From Cacajao melanocephalus (Eukaryota > Chordata > Mammalia > Primates > Pitheciidae), in NCBI GenBank assembly GCA_963573385.1, contig CAUYLG010033142.1:1-64000 (forward strand): a stretch of DNA of 64,000 bases, read 5' to 3'. Below the pieces are notes generated by a model that made no database searches, was not told the origin of the DNA, and was given only the letters and a program-made list of their open reading frames with translations. The position numbers and the translations under genes were made by a program. How positions within the stretch are numbered: position 1 is the stretch's first letter; the number at the start of each line of letters is the position of its first letter. Below, in pieces: positions 62,991 through 64,000 of this stretch.

Positions 62991-64000
62991 ATTTTTTTTT
63001 TAACTTTTATTTTAGATTCAGGGATACATGTGCAGGTTTATTATATAGGTAAACTCATGTCACAGGGGTTTGTCATACAGATTATTTTGTCACCCAGGTA
63101 TTAAGCCTAGTACCCATTAGTTATTTTTTCTCCTCTCCCTTCTCCCACCCTCCACCCTCAAGTAAATTCCAGTGTCTGTTGCCTACCTCTTTGTGTTCAT
63201 GTTTTATCATTTAGCTCCCACTTACAAGTGAGAACATGTGGCATTTGGTTTTCTGTTCCTGCATTAGTTTGCTAAGGATGATGGCCTCCAGCTCCATCCA
63301 TGTTCCTGCAAAGGACGTAATCTCATTCTTTTTTATGGCTGTGTAATATTCCATAGTGAATGTGTACTACATTTTCTTTATCCAGTCTACCATTGATGGG
63401 CATTTAGATTGATCCCAGGTCTTTTCTATTGTAAATAGCGCTGCAATGAACATTCTCGTACATGTGTCTTCATAGCAGAATGACTTACATAACTTTGGGT
63501 ATACACTCAGTAATGAGATTGCTGGATTGAATGGTAGTTCTGTTTTTAGCTCTTTAGAGAATTGTCATACTGCTTTCCACAATAGCTGCTTATCCCATCA
63601 ACACTGTATAAGAATTCTCTTTTCTCTGAAACCTCACCGCATGTTATTTTTTTGACTTTTTAATAGTAGCCATTCTGGCTGGTGTGAAATGGTATTTTAT
63701 TTTGGTTTTGGTTTGCATTTCTCTAATGATCAATGATATTGAGCTTATTTCCATATGCTTTTTGGCCACATGTATGTCTTCCTTTGAAAAGTCTCTGTTC
63801 ATGTCTTTTGCCCTCTTTTTAATGGGGTTGTTTCCTCTTGCAAATTTGTTTAAGTTCCTTATAGATACTGGACATTAGATTTTTGTCAGATGCATAGTTT
63901 GTGAATATTTTCTCCCATTCTGTAGGTTGTCTGTTTACTCTGTTGATAGTTTCTTTTGCTGTGCAGAAGCTCTTAAGTTTAATAAGTTCCCATTTGTCAA
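62991..64000 (-). mobile_element. Primate-type L1, 3' part; continues past the window
   Basis: The T-run at 62991-63002 is the reverse A-tail; L1 3' UTR and ORF2 C-terminal text follow without a break (acatgtgcaggtttattata, agctcccacttacaagtgag, cctccagctccatccatgtt, ggctgtgtaatattccatag, gtttgcatttctctaatgat, gcagaagctcttaagtttaa). It reaches the right edge in ORF2, so its 5' end cannot be judged. Same sense as the host gene. Confidence 0.96.

Overview
The window is nuclear DNA of a primate, most likely human. Nine Alu elements, primate-type L1 ends and THE1/MST/MLT1 LTRs show this. They lie over a deep layer of MIR, L2, old L1M and DNA-transposon fossils. The sequence cannot separate human from another ape. 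It contains no bacterial, phage or CRISPR content and no operon.

The only coding sequence I can support is one 127-bp internal exon on the minus strand (45886-46012). It has a clean 5' splice site and an acceptable 3' splice site. Its 42 codons read as an M1-family aminopeptidase just before the exopeptidase motif, and I recognise them as TRHDE (thyrotropin-releasing-hormone degrading ectoenzyme, pyroglutamyl-peptidase II). The remaining ~63.9 kb is therefore two partial introns of a large gene transcribed right to left: 46013-64000 is the upstream intron and 1-45885 the downstream intron.

Layout. 1-8.3 kb: L1 3' end, THE1/MST LTR, L1M fragments, a Tigger/MER44-like element, two Alus and two GC-richer unassigned blocks. 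8.35-12.3 kb: 5'-truncated L1 with a wrecked ORF2, split by an MST LTR. 12.3-17.5 kb: hAT fossil split by an Alu, then a long minus-strand L1M with an ORF1 remnant. 17.5-26 kb: MLT1, MIR, L2, a THE1 with an Alu inside it (and the THE1 inside a MIR), MER1 and an Alu. 26.8-38 kb: long L2 copies, one pair tail to tail, invaded by Alu, L1, MLT1 and THE1. 38-46 kb: mostly unassigned DNA, an L2 split by MER20, then the exon. 46-57.6 kb: MIR and L2 pieces, a second tail-to-tail L2 pair, MLT1 and MER5A. 57.7-64 kb: old L1M in the minus direction, invaded by a younger L1 end and a second Tigger copy; then a 5'-inverted L1M, an Alu, and an L1 running off the right edge.

I did not find a previously undescribed biological system. 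The most noteworthy items are the exon itself, a perfect 21-bp hairpin with a 10-nt spacer in an L2, a twin-primed old L1, paired inverted L2 copies, a GGAA microsatellite near the exon, and a few GC-richer or open blocks I could not assign. Repeat families were named from memory of consensus sequences, so subfamily names and edges are approximate (often within tens of bases).
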